NCBI GenBank assembly: GCA_947471745.1
Contig: CANJKZ010000010.1
Coordinates: forward strand, 8,615,501 to 8,679,500
Source: Closterium sp. Naga37s-1
Taxonomy: Eukaryota; Streptophyta; Zygnematophyceae; Desmidiales; Closteriaceae
Direction: 5' to 3'
DNA length: 64,000 nt
Below the pieces are notes generated by a model. It searched no databases and was not told where the DNA came from. It saw nothing but the letters and a program-made list of their open reading frames with translations. Below are positions 61,801-64,000 of this stretch, piece after piece. Each line of letters starts with the position of its first letter. The stretch's first letter is position 1. The translations under genes and the position numbers were made by a program.

Positions 61801-63549
61801 TGCTGCCATGAAGGAAGCCAAGGGGAAGCTTCCTGAGCTGTGCCACGTCAGCAGCTCCTGGGTGAGCCCCGAGGGTGCTGACGTGTCTCCTTGCGCTCTG
61901 GCCAGTCGAATATCAGAAGAAGAGGGGGAAGGAAAGAACAGAACAAGCAAGAGCAGCGGAGAGACAGAAGCAAGAGCAGGGACGGAGACTGACCCTATGA
62001 AGGAGTCAGGCCCCCTGTCAGGGCCCTTAGCACCCTCTGCTCTGTGGCGACAACCCCTTTGGGACCTTTCCTTCCCCACCCATACTTCCGCGTTTCCCGC
62101 CTTCCCTCACTCCTATGCCTTCGATTCTCCTGCCTCCTCCCCGTTCTCCTCCTCCCCCTTCTCCTCCTTACTCTCGTCGGCGTCTCAATCGCCGGCTACA
62201 GCTGGCTCATCTGTAGCAGGGCAATCCACAACTGCTACAGATGCTGCTACAGCTGATGCTCATACCCACTCCCATTCAGCCGAATCTCCAGGTTCATCCA
62301 GCGTCAGCTCACCCCCCGAATCAGCCACGTCATCACCTGCCACGTCAGCAGCTGCAGTGAACATCTCCTTCCTCATCTACACATCGCCGCCCACCACAGC
62401 CGCCCTGGATCTCGTCTCCAAGCTGTATGAGTGCACGCATGGGCGGCTCAGGGCGGGCAGCATAGGCGAGCGGCTGGGAGGGCTCACCTCTGAAGCCCTT
62501 GTGTTACTAGATGGTCCCTCCATTCCCCTGCACCAAGCCTCTGCCATGGTCCGCCGTGGGAAAACCTCTGGTGGGAGCGGCAGTGGGGATAAGAGCAGCA
62601 GCAGCAACAGCAGCAGCGGCAGTGGCAATAACAGCACTGAAGGCATACCAGGCACAGTGCCAGGGTTTGAGAAGTACTACAACCCTGCAGATTGGATCCA
62701 AACCACCCGCCGAACCGCTCCAGGTTCGTTTCTCACGCACATCCTCGCGCCATCCCGCATGGGTGCCGCCCGAGCCTACAACCTCCTCTCCCTCCTCGCC
62801 CGCGGCTCCGTCCTCATTCTCCTCGCGGGCGGCGATCTGCCGCCCGACTCCTGCGACTGGGCGGCGAATCTCGTCTCGCCTTTCTCGGCATGGCCCCGGC
62901 TGGGAATCGCAGGGCATTCGATGGGGAAGATGGGGCTGAGGAATGTTCCAGGAAGCCTGCAGCTGGGGGAGGTGCGGAATGCGGGGGATCAGTTTTGGAA
63001 CAGACTGAGAGATCCGGTTACAGGGGTGAGGATGAGCTTTGTGTTGGGGACGGTGACAGGGCCAATGGCGGCGAGGCGAGACGTGTTTGTGAAGGTGGGG
63101 GGGTTCAGTACGATCGACGGAGGTATAGATGCACTATCGGATTGGGACCTCTGCCAGCATGTGTGGCTCTCTGGCCATCAGGTATGTGAATTCCTCATGG
63201 CCGACATTCTTGTTTCTGCTGTTTCTCCTCCCTTTTTTTTAATGCCATATTCTCATGCTTGCGACCGCGCTCTTCCGATAGTGCGTCCACTGTATGTTTT
63301 CTACTACTTGTTGCCTGTCTGTGTCTTTTTTTTTTTTGTCTGTTTGATTTCTAGGTTGCGTTGGTGTATCAAGAACCAGGGCTTCGCTTTAAAGCCACTG
63401 ATGAGTTGACCAGAAGCCGTGACATGGCACGCTCAACCGAGTTATGGTCTCCTGACCATTCTGTGATCCATCCGAACCTCACAGACAGAATCATTTCTGA
63501 AGTGAAGCATATGAACAGATACCTTAAGCCGTTATTAATTTGGGAGTGA
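58835..63549 (+). CDS. membrane-anchored GT2-like glycosyltransferase, 7 exons
   Basis: Exons 58835-59011, 59266-59628, 59943-60101, 60378-60501, 60682-60852, 61638-63181 and 63355-63549 join in phase to 910 aa. Residues 36-59 (VGWVASFLIGSLLGGILTAI) form one membrane helix after a short basic N-terminus, a type II signal anchor. A Pro/Ala stalk, a coiled coil (about 140-180, EAEELLVRNTELRRALGKL) and helical exons follow. After a Ser-rich linker, residues about 570-910 look like a GT-A fold: NISFLIYTSPPTTAALDLVS, ALVLLDGPSIP, ARAYNLLSLLARGSVLILL, SCDW, RLGIAGHSMGKMG, VTGPMAARRDVFVKVGGF, DWDLCQHVWLSGHQVALVYQ. The family (GT2-like) is inferred from this motif order; donor and acceptor are unknown. 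The expected site is the Golgi lumen. The start is uncertain because an echo of exon 1 precedes it. Confidence 0.75.
61196..61282. repeat. 33-bp duplication flush around a 22-nt perfect palindrome
   Basis: Copy 1 is 61196-61228, palindrome 61227-61248 (core CTTTTGAGTCGACTCAAAAG), copy 2 is 61250-61282. The copies differ at about three of 33 positions; the palindrome is perfect. Confidence 0.93.
61282..61433. repeat. 43-bp duplication around a 38-nt palindrome
   Basis: Copy 1 from 61282 to about 61324 and copy 2 from 61377 to 61433 (with a small insertion) share gcagtggagagaaagtgcag. Between them 61339-61376 is self-complementary at 18 of 19 pairs, centred on TGAGGCGCCTCA, with arms gaggtggttt and aaaccacctc. 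Confidence 0.93.
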
Positions 63550-64000
63550 AGCTATGTAACTAATCAGCATTTCATAGGACTCCCTGTAGCATGGTATAAA
63601 TATGGTGCAAGTTATAGCAGTACAAGTAAGCAATGCTAGAATCAGAAAGTGATCGTAACCAGGATCACCTCAGGAAGGTTCGCACAATTCTAGTCTAGTG
63701 GTGGTGGGCCCTTGACCTCAATAGCAGAGTGAATGTAAATGCTTGAGATGATAAAAACGTGCAGTATAAGGAATATAAATATGAGTACAGGGGAATTCGA
63801 AACGACCTAACTAGCCATGTACTCTAAGGGGTACATTCCCTTATTGCAGCGAAATCCAACCGTGCGACTCCGAGTGGTTACGTAACTGTTCGGGCAGAAT
63901 CCTCGCCACTGCTGCTGCCTGATGCTGTTTGCCCGACGGTCCAGATGCTCCTCGTAACCGTCTGTCCCTTCGCCTTTCTTTTGCCTTTTCGTCTTCACTC
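63550..64000. other. right-edge flank
   Basis: 3' flank of the GT2-like gene. A minus-strand frame at 63807-63998 (ending in RCNKGMYPLEYMAS) could be the tail of a gene outside the window, but it has no recognised motif. Confidence 0.35.

Overview
The window is nuclear DNA from a green plant-lineage eukaryote, most likely a streptophyte alga (a zygnematophyte-like desmid is my best guess) or an early-diverging land plant. The evidence is GT-AG introns in every recognisable gene, SUPERMAN-like single C2H2 zinc fingers with an EAR repressor motif, a thylakoid rhodanese-like protein (TROL) with FNR-binding motifs, an RpiB domain of the plant DRT102 type, and Copia retroelements primed by initiator tRNA-Met. 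The species is inference.

Layout: 12-2732 bHLH gene (+). 4886-9466 Gln-rich SUPERMAN-like zinc-finger gene A (+). 10439-11452 a degenerate paralogue B, split by a young Copia element (11453-24961) that carries a second, opposite-strand Copia element (14547-21888); B's tail resumes at 24967. 25711-27009 a Mutator-like foldback element with a 9-bp target duplication and a smaller foldback nested in it. 28186-30429 paralogue C with a C-terminal EAR motif. 31099-37468 TROL (+). 38584-41794 ArfGAP (-). 42401-45515 Hsp33-type chaperone (-). 46198-56215 RluD-type pseudouridine synthase (+) with 3.6-kb, 0.8-kb and 0.3-kb minisatellites in its introns. 56769-57353 DRT102/RpiB-like (+). 58835-63549 membrane-anchored GT2-like glycosyltransferase (+). 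For six genes I assembled exon chains by hand; in five of them every splice phase closes (bHLH, TROL, HSP33, RluD-like, GT2-like), and in the ArfGAP gene one internal donor is unresolved.

Two linked patterns stand out. First, almost every gene carries 'exon echoes': tandem partial copies of an exon plus its splice site, left inside the adjacent intron. Second, many duplication junctions hold a short palindrome of the form TTTTGAG-NNNN-CTCAAAA, where the four central bases are themselves self-complementary (GCGC, TCGA, ACGT or AATT). In at least nine places the order is copy 1 / palindrome / copy 2, often flush on both sides, and the palindrome is usually perfect although the flanking copies have diverged. 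I know of no described element with this structure, and it is my main candidate for something new.

Functionally the genes are unrelated housekeeping and regulatory loci: transcription factors on the left, chloroplast electron-transfer scaffold (TROL), membrane traffic (ArfGAP), redox chaperone (HSP33), RNA modification (RluD-like) and sugar metabolism/glycosylation on the right. HSP33 and the RluD-like gene are divergent and share a 0.7-kb promoter region containing a G-box.
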